29,062 nucleotides of DNA from a virus: positions 1 through 29,062 of IMG/VR virus record IMGVR_UViG_3300031963_000697; one strand, written 5' to 3'. The notes below the pieces were generated by a model, which ran no database searches, had not been told where the DNA came from, and saw only the letters and a program-made list of their open reading frames with translations. The position numbers and the translations under genes were made by a program. Of this stretch, positions 7,343-13,208 are shown one piece after another; the stretch's first letter is position 1, and every line of letters starts with the position of its first letter.

Positions 7343-7372
7343 CAAAAATACAACTACTTTTCATTTCTGCAA
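7343..7372 (-). promoter_or_regulatory. Bacteroidetes-type promoter, minus strand
   Basis: On the minus strand TTG (7372-7370), exactly 19 bases and TATTTTTG (7350-7343) fit the primary sigma consensus TTG-N19-TAnnTTTG. The leader to the ATG at 7283 contains small inverted repeats: TCATC/GATGA, AGCG/CGCT, and ACCC with GGGT enclosing them. The promoter drives the minus-strand genes 7283 to 6321 and is divergent to the lysis promoter. Confidence 0.72.
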
Positions 7373-7438
7373 ACTTTTTTAAGAAGAAATAGAAAATATT
7401 TTTTCAATTATTTTTATCCCTTTGATTTTCAGGCCGTT

Positions 7439-7468
7439 TTGATTGTATAATTTTTTGATGGACATTTG
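7439..7468 (+). promoter_or_regulatory. Putative promoter of the lysis cassette
   Basis: TTG (7439-7441), 19 bases and GACATTTG (7461-7468) match the Bacteroidetes promoter with one deviation in the -7 box (G for T). The ATG of the endolysin follows only four bases later, so a transcript from here would be leaderless or nearly so. Moderate support. Confidence 0.45.
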
Positions 7469-7472
7469 TTAA

Positions 7473-7838
7473 ATGGTACAGATAAAACACTTCACTTTAC
7501 GTGAGTTTGATTCACCTGATGCCCCCGGAAGCGGTTCAGCTATGCAATCAGACTTTCTCGTTAAACTTGACAAGGCCCGTGAATTATGCGGATTGCCTTT
7601 TAAGATCAACTCAGGCTTCAGGACTCCGGCTCATAACAAGGCGGTCGGTGGTGGTGAACCGAATTCGGCACATACCAAAGGTTGGGCGGCTGACATCGGT
7701 TATTCATCCGGTACGGAAGGCTATCGGATTCTCACTTCACTTCTGGCGGTTGGGTTCAACCGGATTGGTGTTTACAAGTCATGGATTCACGTTGATTGTG
7801 ATCCGTCATTACCTGCTAAAGTCATCTGGTCAAAGTAA
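7473..7838 (+). CDS. Endolysin, peptidase M15 (D-Ala-D-Ala carboxypeptidase-like)
   Basis: The 121-aa protein is a single-domain zinc peptidase that should cleave peptide crosslinks of the host peptidoglycan. Zinc ligands are visible in SAHTKGWAAD (His67, Asp74) and WIHVD (His105, with Asp107 following). The INSGFRTPAHN segment near residues 45-55 is the usual substrate-side motif of the M15_3 subgroup. The length is typical for a stand-alone M15 endolysin with no cell-wall-binding domain. It has no signal peptide, so release would depend on a holin, and the holin-like gene three genes downstream fits. The stop overlaps the next start as TAATG. Confidence 0.92.
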   Translation: MVQIKHFTLREFDSPDAPGSGSAMQSDFLVKLDKARELCGLPFKINSGFRTPAHNKAVGGGEPNSAHTKGWAADIGYSSGTEGYRILTSLLAVGFNRIGVYKSWIHVDCDPSLPAKVIWSK

Positions 7839-8176
7839 TGAAGCTTCTTACCACCTTCGTGTGTAACCTTCGGCAGGATACGTTTCAGGCCGTTGGTGAC
7901 CAATGCTCGTATTGGTCTATGAGAATGATGTATTCACTTGCCGATGTCAACATTGGCTTCTCATCATTTGAGTCATTCTTGTTCTATCATGGTTGGTTAA
8001 TCCTGCTTGTTTGGCGTTGCTTCAATGCGGCCCTTGACACCTACAAGCGTGTCAGGGATGTGAGTAAACCGGAATGGGAAACACAGATCAGACCTTTGAT
8101 TCTAAAGGATGCAATCAATCAACGCAGATTATCATTTTGGGCTAAATTTTTAAAGTTTATCAAATCAATTCTATGA
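7838..8176 (+). CDS. Hypothetical lysis-cassette protein (112 aa)
   Basis: The gene starts in a TAATG overlap with the endolysin and ends in an ATGA-type overlap with the next gene, so it is translationally coupled on both sides. It has one hydrophobic stretch (FYHGWLILLVWRCFNAAL, about residues 48-66) that may be a membrane segment, followed by a basic C-terminus. Two internal Met residues near position 30 could be alternative starts. A role in lysis, as an antiholin or membrane accessory, is suggested only by position and the hydrophobic segment. Confidence 0.68.
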   Translation: MKLLTTFVCNLRQDTFQAVGDQCSYWSMRMMYSLADVNIGFSSFESFLFYHGWLILLVWRCFNAALDTYKRVRDVSKPEWETQIRPLILKDAINQRRLSFWAKFLKFIKSIL

Positions 8177-8484
8177 AGTATCTAATTATCGCAGTTGTGG
8201 CTCTTTATCTGGGTCTGGCTGCAATCGAACAACAAATTCAATCTGGCATTCAGAAACGCTCAAAGATTGACCGGAAGGTTGATTCTTTGATGTTGGTGCA
8301 GTCCGTCAGAATCCAGGTGTTGCAGAATGGCAATGACTCGCTACAATCTGAGATTGAAAAATTGGCCTTGTGTATTCAATATCTGGATTCAGTCAATCTT
8401 TCAAAGAGTTCAAAGGTTGAGAGAGCAGAGAAAAGAGGTCGGTTTATTGGTGGCCTGATTAAAGGGATTTTCCCCGGCCTTTAA
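8173..8484 (+). CDS. Membrane-anchored coiled-coil protein, possible spanin-like
   Basis: The N-terminus (MKYLIIAVVALYLGLAAIEQ) is a single hydrophobic helix or uncleaved signal anchor. A long coiled coil follows (residues 20-80) and the C-terminus is basic and Gly-rich. This inner-membrane anchor plus periplasmic coiled coil is the layout of Rz-type i-spanins, which help disrupt the outer membrane. It lies between the endolysin and the holin-like gene with 4-base and 1-base overlaps. No spanin motif can be named, so the function is inference from architecture and context. Confidence 0.65.
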   Translation: MKYLIIAVVALYLGLAAIEQQIQSGIQKRSKIDRKVDSLMLVQSVRIQVLQNGNDSLQSEIEKLALCIQYLDSVNLSKSSKVERAEKRGRFIGGLIKGIFPGL

Positions 8485-8699
8485 TGACCTTTCAGAGGTG
8501 GATGGAAGCAATAACCTTTGCCGTTGTCACATTGATGACGGCAGGGCTTCTATTCGGCTTGGGATGGCTTTATAAATTCGAAAAGGTAGACAAGTCAGAT
8601 GCTATACTGATTTATGTTTTAGGCCAGTTCATTACTGGCTTTTGGGATTTGGTTAAAAAGCGAAACCGGATTGAATCGCAACTTCCAAAGAGTGAGTGA
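8484..8699 (+). CDS. Holin-like membrane protein (71 aa)
   Basis: The protein has two hydrophobic segments, at about residues 8-30 (ITFAVVTLMTAGLLFGLGWLY) and 41-56 (AILIYVLGQFITGFWDLV), separated by a charged turn. The C-terminus is charged (KKRNRIESQLPKSE). This is the size and layout of class II holins, which permeabilise the inner membrane so that endolysin can escape. It is the last gene of the plus-strand lysis cassette and is followed within six bases by a terminator. No specific holin family is recognised. Confidence 0.7.
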   Translation: MTFQRWMEAITFAVVTLMTAGLLFGLGWLYKFEKVDKSDAILIYVLGQFITGFWDLVKKRNRIESQLPKSE

Positions 8700-8704
8700 A
8701 AAAA

Positions 8705-8730
8705 GCCCCTGCCAATGGTAGAGGCATTTT
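8705..8730 (+). terminator. Terminator of the lysis cassette
   Basis: GCCCCTGCC (8705-8713) pairs with GGTAGAGGC (8717-8725) with one C/A mismatch and one G-U pair across a 3-base loop, preceded by A6 and followed by ATTTTAT. It lies directly after the holin-like stop. The convergent minus-strand unit ends about 60 bases further on. Confidence 0.72.
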
Positions 8731-8788
8731 ATCACGTTCTCTAAATCCCTACTTGCCTCTTTTTAAGGCAATCAAAAATAGCTATAAT

Positions 8789-9013
8789 TTATCCGAATGT
8801 ATCATTGTAATACATCTCACCCGTCCGCAAAGGGTTCCATATCACATCATCCTCAACTCCGCTCCGGTAGGCTTCGCTGATCTGGTTTTTCTCCATTTCC
8901 TTTGACTTTTCAAACATCCCGTTCAAGGCGTGCCAATCAATGATCATAAACTGTGAATCGCCATAGGATTCCAGTTCTTTTTTCAGTCGGTCGAGTGCGG
9001 TCTGGTGTGTCAT
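8789..9013 (-). CDS. Hypothetical small phage protein (74 aa)
   Basis: The protein is charged and mostly helical (LDRLKKELESYG, then FEKSKEMEKNQISEAYRSGVEDD), ending in NDTFG. The central helix followed by a short Tyr/Asn-rich tail resembles many small uncharacterised early proteins of Bacteroidetes phages. It is the most downstream gene of the 8.8-14 kb minus-strand unit. No catalytic motif or membrane segment is visible. Confidence 0.65.
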   Translation of the reverse strand: MTHQTALDRLKKELESYGDSQFMIIDWHALNGMFEKSKEMEKNQISEAYRSGVEDDVIWNPLRTGEMYYNDTFG

Positions 9014-9033
9014 TTGCTTACAATTTTACTTTA

Positions 9034-9065
9034 ATTGCGTAAAGCGATATGTTATAAGCAATTGC
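9034..9065. repeat. Left arm of inverted repeat around the 97-aa gene
   Basis: This segment, ending GTTATAAGCAATTGC, is nearly the inverse complement of 9289-9317 (GCAACTGCTTATAAC onward). The core ATGTTATAAGCA(A/G)TTGC matches at 16 of 17 positions and similarity continues outward with small gaps. The stop codon of the 97-aa gene lies inside the repeat. Confidence 0.7.
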
Positions 9066-9345
9066 TAAGAACCTGCTTCCAATTGACTTTTTCGCCACAA
9101 TAAGGGCAGTAAACAAATCTGCTTAAATATCCTTTTCTACCATCTACTATTTGACTTTTAGTTTGTGGTTCTCCATTCAATAAGCCATACTTTTTAAAAG
9201 TTGGTTGAATGTTTACAATCCTTTCTACTTCATAATCAATAGTAGATTTGTTTACTTTTTCTCCGCTAAGAAATCCTACTAAGCAATCGCAACTGCTTAT
9301 AACATCGGTTTTGCAATAGTGGGGCTTTTGTGCTTTATTGGTCAT
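9052..9345 (-). CDS. Small putative zinc-ribbon protein (97 aa)
   Basis: The C-terminus contains YCPYCGEKVNW, a CPxCG half zinc-ribbon common at the ends of small phage proteins. The N-terminal region holds further cysteines (HYCKTD and SSCDCL) that could supply remaining ligands. The start ATG at 9345 lies inside the 131-bp dyad, and the stop lies inside another copy of the same repeat arm. The coding body is therefore flanked by inverted repeats, which may mean that the gene arrived as a small mobile cassette. The first 16 residues are encoded by the repeat itself. Function is unknown. Confidence 0.6.
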   Translation of the reverse strand: MTNKAQKPHYCKTDVISSCDCLVGFLSGEKVNKSTIDYEVERIVNIQPTFKKYGLLNGEPQTKSQIVDGRKGYLSRFVYCPYCGEKVNWKQVLSNCL

Positions 9346-9427
9346 TTGTACTTCTATTTAAGTTTAGTTGTGGGTTGAACATTTGTGCCTTGAAACCCCA
9401 CCATCGCAAAGCCGAGAACCGTTATAA
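9297..9427. repeat. 131-bp attC-like imperfect dyad
   Basis: TTATAAC (9297-9303) and GTTATAA (9421-9427) form perfect outer ends. Inside, TCGGTTTTGCAATAGTGGGG on the left corresponds to TCGGCTTTGCGATGGTGGGG read on the opposite strand from the right, with only pyrimidine or purine transitions that permit G-U/G-T pairs. A four-base insertion sits next to one end. The order of core, offset stem, variable centre, stem and inverse core matches the layout of integron attC sites of the long VCR type. No integron integrase is present in the window. Confidence 0.55.
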
Positions 9428-9673
9428 ATGTTCGTCAAGAAGTTTGAGTATTGCCATCCAGTTCTGTTTTGTCTTAAAGTATACCTCCATCTGCATCGGT
9501 CCGGCCTTCTCACGGTTCAGGTAGATGTCAAGACCATAAAGGTCTGTATCGTCCTTGTAGGCGTAATATCCGGCAAAGTCAATCTGGTTGAACGAGAACA
9601 TCACAAAGTCATCCACATAGACCTTTATACGGCCATTGTAGATTTTCAAAGAGTAGGTGTGTTCGTGCTTCAT
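9422..9673 (-). CDS. Hypothetical protein (83 aa)
   Basis: The protein looks beta-rich (YSLKIYNGRIKVYVDDFVMFSFNQIDFAGYYAY) and ends in a short helix (WMAILKLLDEHL). Its start overlaps the stop of the upstream gene by four bases. Its TAA stop is formed by the outer end of the attC-like dyad, so the dyad begins exactly where this gene stops. No family or catalytic motif is recognised. Confidence 0.65.
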   Translation of the reverse strand: MKHEHTYSLKIYNGRIKVYVDDFVMFSFNQIDFAGYYAYKDDTDLYGLDIYLNREKAGPMQMEVYFKTKQNWMAILKLLDEHL

Positions 9674-9888
9674 TTGTCTTTCAAGTAAAATTGGACCTTT
9701 TCTTCAGTCGATAATCCGATCAATTTATTGGCTTTGACCCAATAGTAGAAGTTCTTCAAATCTGCGGCCTCTTGGTTCTTCAGACAATAGGCCGCAAAGT
9801 TAATCACCATCTCAGGGTAGTAAGGCCATTCCTTGTTCTTGGCTTCCCACTCTTCGAAGAACCGTTCAGCTTGCTCCTTATGTGTCAT
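9670..9888 (-). CDS. Hypothetical protein, WPY paralogue A (72 aa)
   Basis: The protein contains FFEEWEAKNKEWPYYPEMVI followed by NFAAYCLKNQE, which aligns with HYKDWIKDNPGWPYDSSTMI and HFGEFCLHKE of the adjacent upstream gene. Shared positions are W, K.N..WPY, M.I.F and CL. The two genes therefore look like diverged tandem paralogues. They overlap by four bases (ATGA). It is helical and soluble. No known function. Confidence 0.7.
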   Translation of the reverse strand: MTHKEQAERFFEEWEAKNKEWPYYPEMVINFAAYCLKNQEAADLKNFYYWVKANKLIGLSTEEKVQFYLKDK

Positions 9889-10187
9889 ATCAGGTAATCT
9901 TTAATCAGATTGGGTTTGCGTTCAACTATGGACTGGAATAATCGTTTCTGGCGGTCTTCGGGCATCCTGAGGAAGTTCACCAAAAGAATGATGTTAACCT
10001 GATCCCACCAAGCCCCGTTCGAAGCCTCCTCAAGTTCATGGTACTTATCCAACTCTTTATGAAGGCAGAACTCCCCGAAGTGAATCATTGTACTGGAGTC
10101 ATAAGGCCAACCAGGATTGTCTTTTATCCAATCTTTATAATGCTTTTCCACCACTTCAATATTGATTGCGTCCATTTTAGTACTCAT
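9885..10187 (-). CDS. Hypothetical protein, WPY paralogue B (100 aa)
   Basis: This is the longer of the two WPY paralogues. Residues about 15-50 carry the shared W..KDNPGWPY.....MIHFGEFCL block, and a C-terminal extension contains IILLVNFLRMPEDRQKRLFQSIV. The start ATG at 10187 has an AT-rich leader; an internal Met at residue 5 is an alternative. About 95 bases upstream are non-coding and AT-rich, with a small ATTGT/ACAAT hairpin but no clear promoter. Function is unknown. Confidence 0.68.
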   Translation of the reverse strand: MSTKMDAINIEVVEKHYKDWIKDNPGWPYDSSTMIHFGEFCLHKELDKYHELEEASNGAWWDQVNIILLVNFLRMPEDRQKRLFQSIVERKPNLIKDYLI

Positions 10188-10282
10188 TGTAAGATTTATT
10201 CAATATTTAATTGTAAAAAACAATGATTAAGCCAGATATATTAGTTAGCAATGCAATTATGTGGATTTTTTGAGTCAATTAA

Positions 10283-10447
10283 TCATTTATTTTCGTTCAA
10301 TTCTTGTTCTTTTTCTCGAACCGCCTTCATCAATAAATCACGAATTAGCTTTGAACGGTTCATTTGCCCAAATACGGCAAGAAATCGGTCCATCTGCTCA
10401 TCGCTAAATGTTGCGGTTATCTTCCTGATTCCGTTGTATTCGGACAT
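10283..10447 (-). CDS. Ribbon-helix-helix (CopG/Arc-type) putative regulator (54 aa)
   Basis: The order IRKITATFS (strand), DEQMDRFLAVFG (helix A), NRSKLIRDLLMKAV (helix B) is the ribbon-helix-helix fold. This fold dimerises and inserts a two-stranded sheet in the DNA major groove. The start MSEYNG at 10447 is preferred over an in-frame Met ten codons upstream, because it sits four bases after the upstream stop and the strand then lies near the N-terminus. It may be an autoregulator of the early minus-strand unit, which is inference. Confidence 0.75.
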   Translation of the reverse strand: MSEYNGIRKITATFSDEQMDRFLAVFGQMNRSKLIRDLLMKAVREKEQELNENK

Positions 10448-10451
10448 TTTC

Positions 10452-10700
10452 TTAGTCTTTTTTTGGTAGTGCTGCATAGCTTATTTCTTTGGTTTTTAAT
10501 CGTTTATGGTCTTTTAGAATCCAGAAAAGTGAATCGTAGAATTCAGCATTGGCTTTGTGTTCCTGGATTTGGCTTTTTGTCTTGAGTTGTTTGGCTTTGT
10601 CATAATGATGGTCACGTTTCCTGATCACCGATTCCATCATCTGTTCAATCAACCGGATGTCCTTTGAATTGCCATTACCTGATTTGTTCTGGTTTGTCAT
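10452..10700 (-). CDS. Hypothetical protein (82 aa)
   Basis: A polar N-terminus (NQNKSGNGNSKD) leads into a long amphipathic helix rich in Lys, His and Gln (VIRKRDHHYDKAKQLKTK) and a shorter second helix (FYDSLFWILKDHKRL). No cysteine or membrane segment is present. It overlaps the end of the small 54-aa gene upstream and is followed by the RHH gene. No family is recognised. Confidence 0.62.
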   Translation of the reverse strand: MTNQNKSGNGNSKDIRLIEQMMESVIRKRDHHYDKAKQLKTKSQIQEHKANAEFYDSLFWILKDHKRLKTKEISYAALPKKD

Positions 10701-10839
10701 TTTTTAAAATGTCTTTAACCAGGGTGATAAATATCGAAATGTCCATCTTGGTGACAGATTGATCCTTTACCCGATTCTGCAAGGCATTCACGAACGGCAG
10801 AATCTGCAGGCAATTGTCTTTAGAAAGTGGTCTGTGCAT
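10675..10839 (-). CDS. Small hypothetical protein (54 aa)
   Basis: This short frame opens at ATG 10839 inside the last codons of the DnaB helicase gene (20-base overlap) and closes with TAA at 10675-10677 inside the next gene (26-base overlap). The product starts MHRPLSKDNCLQILPFVNAL and continues as helix (KMDISIFITLVKDILKN). The composition looks protein-like and the reading frame covers an otherwise empty 120-base gap. No function can be assigned. Confidence 0.5.
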   Translation of the reverse strand: MHRPLSKDNCLQILPFVNALQNRVKDQSVTKMDISIFITLVKDILKNDKPEQIR

Positions 10840-12160
10840 GGTAGTCACTAAATTTCATCAAGTTTGAATCCCATTTCAACGCCAGTAATTTAGTTTCTCC
10901 GGCCCGAAATTTAGCTATTGAAAGTATGCATAAGTTTTCCGTCTCATACTCGTCACCCTCGACCATTGTAGTTCTGGATTCCCTGAACTGAGGATAGTAA
11001 CCCGGTCGCATCAGGAACCAGATCGAATCAGCATCTTGTTCAATCGCTCCCGACTCTCTGAGGTCAGACAGTTGCGGCATCTTATCCGTCCGGCTTTCAA
11101 CGGCTCTCGATAACTGGGAAAGGGCAATGATTGGGATTTGTAAGTCTTTGGCTAATATTTTTAGCCCTCTGGAAATCTCGCTAATCTCGGATTCTCGATT
11201 GCCTTTCTTGTTGTCCGATGACATCAGTTGCAGGTAATCCACGCAGAGCAGTTTGATTCCGTATTCCTTCTTCCAGATGTGCGCCCTCGTCCGCAATCGT
11301 CTCAGGGTCATTCCGGCTTCATCGTTGATGTGCAAGGGCCATTTGTCGATTTTGGATGCGGCATCGTATAACCGTTGACGATCATAGTTGTCATATTTGT
11401 CGTTTCGGATTTTATAGGCAAATACATCCGACTCCAAAGAAAGCAACCTTTGAACCAGTTGAGTCTGGCCCATTTCCAGACTGAACATCCCCACCGGAAT
11501 ACCTCGCTTGCAATAGGACTGTATAAGGCTCATCAGGAAGGCCGTTTTGCCCTGCCCGGGCCTTGCACCCATTACAATCAAATCCGTGTCAACAAGGCCG
11601 CCCGTAGCGGCGTCAAGCGTATGTAGTCCGGTTGCCATACCTGCAAGTCCAGAGATGTTTTCAATCTCCCATTTTTCCCGAATTTCACGCAGGGTTTCGG
11701 AAATGCTTTTTTCGTCTTTCACGATTACCTGGTTAATCAGGTTTTCAAGTCCGGCCTGAACTTTGGCTACACGTTCAAAGACATCATCCACATCATTGAC
11801 GGATGATGTGAGCAATTGTTGTGCGAACGAACCGATTCCACGTTTCACGTATGCTTCCAAAAGAAAACGGATGTGAATGCTGAAATGGGCGGCAGAAGAT
11901 AGTTTCCCGGCCAATGTGGTTAGGGTTTTGCCACCTCCCATTGATTTATAATTTCCGGCCTTCTTTGTCCATTCGGCAATGGTCAGGATGTCGATGGGCT
12001 TGTTGTCATCATAGAGGGCTTTCACGGCCTGATAAACGATCTGGTGCTTGTCATCTGTAAAGACATCTGCAGAGTTGACCAGAGAAAAGAATTCAATCTG
12101 TGCGTCCTTGTCGATCAGGACCGCACCGAGGATGACTTGTTCAAGTTCTGCTTGTTTCAT
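10820..12160 (-). CDS. dnaB: Replicative DNA helicase, DnaB-like
   Basis: The 446-aa protein is a hexameric 5'-3' helicase of the phage replication fork. The N-terminal domain (about 1-100) has the DnaB collar pattern (EQVILGAVLIDKDAQ, later PIDILTIAEWTKKAG). The RecA-like motor follows with Walker A GARPGQGKT near residue 200, the arginine/glutamate segment FSLEM, Walker B LLCVDYLQLM near 305, and SQLSRAVE with LRESGAIEQDAD beyond it. The length is normal for DnaB. It overlaps the upstream initiator gene by four bases, a common initiator/helicase pairing. No primase or polymerase gene is in the window. Confidence 0.95.
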   Translation of the reverse strand: MKQAELEQVILGAVLIDKDAQIEFFSLVNSADVFTDDKHQIVYQAVKALYDDNKPIDILTIAEWTKKAGNYKSMGGGKTLTTLAGKLSSAAHFSIHIRFLLEAYVKRGIGSFAQQLLTSSVNDVDDVFERVAKVQAGLENLINQVIVKDEKSISETLREIREKWEIENISGLAGMATGLHTLDAATGGLVDTDLIVMGARPGQGKTAFLMSLIQSYCKRGIPVGMFSLEMGQTQLVQRLLSLESDVFAYKIRNDKYDNYDRQRLYDAASKIDKWPLHINDEAGMTLRRLRTRAHIWKKEYGIKLLCVDYLQLMSSDNKKGNRESEISEISRGLKILAKDLQIPIIALSQLSRAVESRTDKMPQLSDLRESGAIEQDADSIWFLMRPGYYPQFRESRTTMVEGDEYETENLCILSIAKFRAGETKLLALKWDSNLMKFSDYHAQTTF

Positions 12161-12837
12161 TTGTTTATTGTTTTGGAAGAAAAGGCCAGAGGGCCGATTG
12201 GGGCTTGTTGGTTAGGGTCATATTTTATTTTCATGTGTGTAATGGCATTTTTCATTTTTGATTTCCAATTAGTTATCTCTGTGCCAAAACCATCTTTCCA
12301 ACCATCAAATACCCATTGTTCATATTTTGCTTTCATATTGAATTCAAGACCTGGAAATTGTTTTGAAAGTTCAGATTTATAGTAAGCTAAAAATTCTTCT
12401 TCGGTCGGAATTATCGGCTTTTTACTTTTTGGTTTTTTAGGTTCTTTTTTATCTTCTTTTTTATCTTCAATTACATTTTCATTTTCATTTACCATATGTT
12501 CCACATATGTATCAGATATGTTATTCATATCTTCTTTAGGTTTTCCCTTTCTATTTTCACTTCTACTACTACTGTAAGCCTTTCTTTTACAGATACTTTC
12601 AGCAACCCAAGCAATTTGAAAACCACCCTCAACCTTAGTCAAAACCATTTCAAGTTCTGACTTTTCATCTTCACTCAATCGTTTTGTAAAGAAATTTAGT
12701 TGTTGTTGTGAAATACATATGTTTCTCATATGTTCACACATGATACGATCGTAAGCAACCTGAACCGATTCGGAAAGGCATTGAGTATCTCTGAGATAAT
12801 CACCAGGATAAAACAAGAATGCAGGGTCTTTAGCCAT
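12157..12837 (-). CDS. Replication initiator (DUF1376/DnaD-type layout)
   Basis: The 226-aa protein opens with KDPAFLFYPGDYLRDTQCLS followed by a winged-helix-like region, the pattern of DUF1376-type phage replication proteins. The middle (about 85-145) is a polar, Lys/Glu-rich linker with repeated DKKEDKKE. The C-terminal part (EEEFLAYYKSEL, WVFDGWKDGF, ITNWKSKMKNAI) resembles helicase-loader domains. It lies directly upstream of dnaB with a four-base overlap. Iteron-like DNA repeats are embedded in the linker-coding part, recalling the lambda O arrangement. The family call is from visible pattern; the biochemical role is inferred from context. Confidence 0.8.
   Translation of the reverse strand: MAKDPAFLFYPGDYLRDTQCLSESVQVAYDRIMCEHMRNICISQQQLNFFTKRLSEDEKSELEMVLTKVEGGFQIAWVAESICKRKAYSSSRSENRKGKPKEDMNNISDTYVEHMVNENENVIEDKKEDKKEPKKPKSKKPIIPTEEEFLAYYKSELSKQFPGLEFNMKAKYEQWVFDGWKDGFGTEITNWKSKMKNAITHMKIKYDPNQQAPIGPLAFSSKTINK
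12444..12534. other. Candidate replication origin: iterons plus AT-rich tract
   Basis: CATATGTT-like units start at 12493, 12504, 12515 and 12526, exactly 11 bp apart: CATATGTTCCA, CATATGTATCA, GATATGTTATT and CATATCTTCTT. Eleven is not a multiple of three, so codon periodicity does not explain the phasing. Immediately adjacent, 12418-12490 is extremely AT-rich and contains a perfect 12-bp tandem duplication (CTTTTTTATCTT at 12444-12455 and 12456-12467), a plausible unwinding element. The array lies in the linker-coding region of the initiator gene. Function is inference. Confidence 0.5.
12716..12734. repeat. Second iteron-like pair
   Basis: CATATGTT occurs at 12716-12723 and again at 12727-12734, the same 11-bp spacing as the array 200 bp away; a degenerate third unit (CACATGAT) follows at about 12737. 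It lies in the same initiator gene, so the two clusters could be bound by one protein and form a loop. Confidence 0.45.
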
Positions 12838-13069
12838 TTTCTAAAGTGTTTTGATTGTCAAAATAATCCTTTAGAAATAAGTAAAGTTCTCTTGTGTTTT
12901 TATCATCAAGTTCAAGTTCAACTTCCTTACCATTACTTTTTGCAGACCACCATTTAAGACTAATACAAAAAAATGGGGCTAAATCATCTTTTTCAACCTC
13001 AAATCTTTCACATCTCTCTCTGAGTTCATTTTTGTAAAAGAATCTCCATGTTTTTTTAAAACTTATCAT
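12830..13069 (-). CDS. Hypothetical protein (79 aa)
   Basis: The protein is aromatic and charged, starting MISFKKTWRFFYKNELRERC and containing a FFCISLKWW segment. It ends in an acidic helix (LDDKNTRELYLFLKDYFD). Its stop overlaps the initiator start by eight bases, placing it first in the initiator-helicase group. Upstream lies the structured RNA candidate, whose terminal hairpin and T-rich tail end about 12 bases before this ATG. Read-through at that hairpin could regulate this gene and the replication genes. No family is recognised. Confidence 0.66.
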   Translation of the reverse strand: MISFKKTWRFFYKNELRERCERFEVEKDDLAPFFCISLKWWSAKSNGKEVELELDDKNTRELYLFLKDYFDNQNTLENG

Positions 13070-13080
13070 AAAATGTTATA

Positions 13081-13190
13081 AAACAGAAAAGCCTTTATGT
13101 GCCGTTCCGGGTCGCAGTCCGTACTAGGCTCATAAAGGCAAAAAAAGATGAAAGATTTTCTGATGCTGCGACCCATCAGCCTTTCGGCAT
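13081..13190 (-). ncRNA. Candidate structured RNA with kissing loops or pseudoknot
   Basis: Read on the minus strand, an initial GCC-GAAA-GGC hairpin is followed by TGATG/CATCA closing the 8-base loop GGTCGCAG (13173-13166). A second hairpin then forms from GCCTTTATG (13139-13131) with CATAAAGGC (13099-13091), extended by GCC/GGC across an A-A mismatch. Its 23-base loop contains CTGCGACC (13117-13110), the perfect complement of the first loop. With one more pair on the edge the match is nine bases (GGGTCGCAG/CTGCGACCC). A T-rich tail (TTTTCTGTTTT) follows. A TATATTTG promoter box lies just upstream. There is no coding frame of note in the region. It could be a small RNA or a leader riboregulator of the replication genes. 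Confidence 0.65.
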
Positions 13191-13192
13191 TG

Positions 13193-13200
13193 CAAATATA
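13193..13200 (-). promoter_or_regulatory. -7 element upstream of the structured RNA
   Basis: TATATTTG on the minus strand fits TAnnTTTG. A TTG occurs at 13220-13218 with a 17-base spacer, shorter than the ideal 19. Transcription would begin close to the first hairpin of the RNA candidate. Confidence 0.58.
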
Positions 13201-13208
13201 CTAAATTT

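Noticed and set aside
8753-8771. TTGCCT/AGGCAA hairpin between convergent units
   Set aside because: A 6-bp stem with no adjacent T run on either strand; too weak to call a terminator for the minus unit.
10188-10282. AT-rich 95-bp gap
   Set aside because: Checked for promoter boxes and small frames; only a short ATTGT/ACAAT hairpin was seen, which is expected by chance in such sequence.
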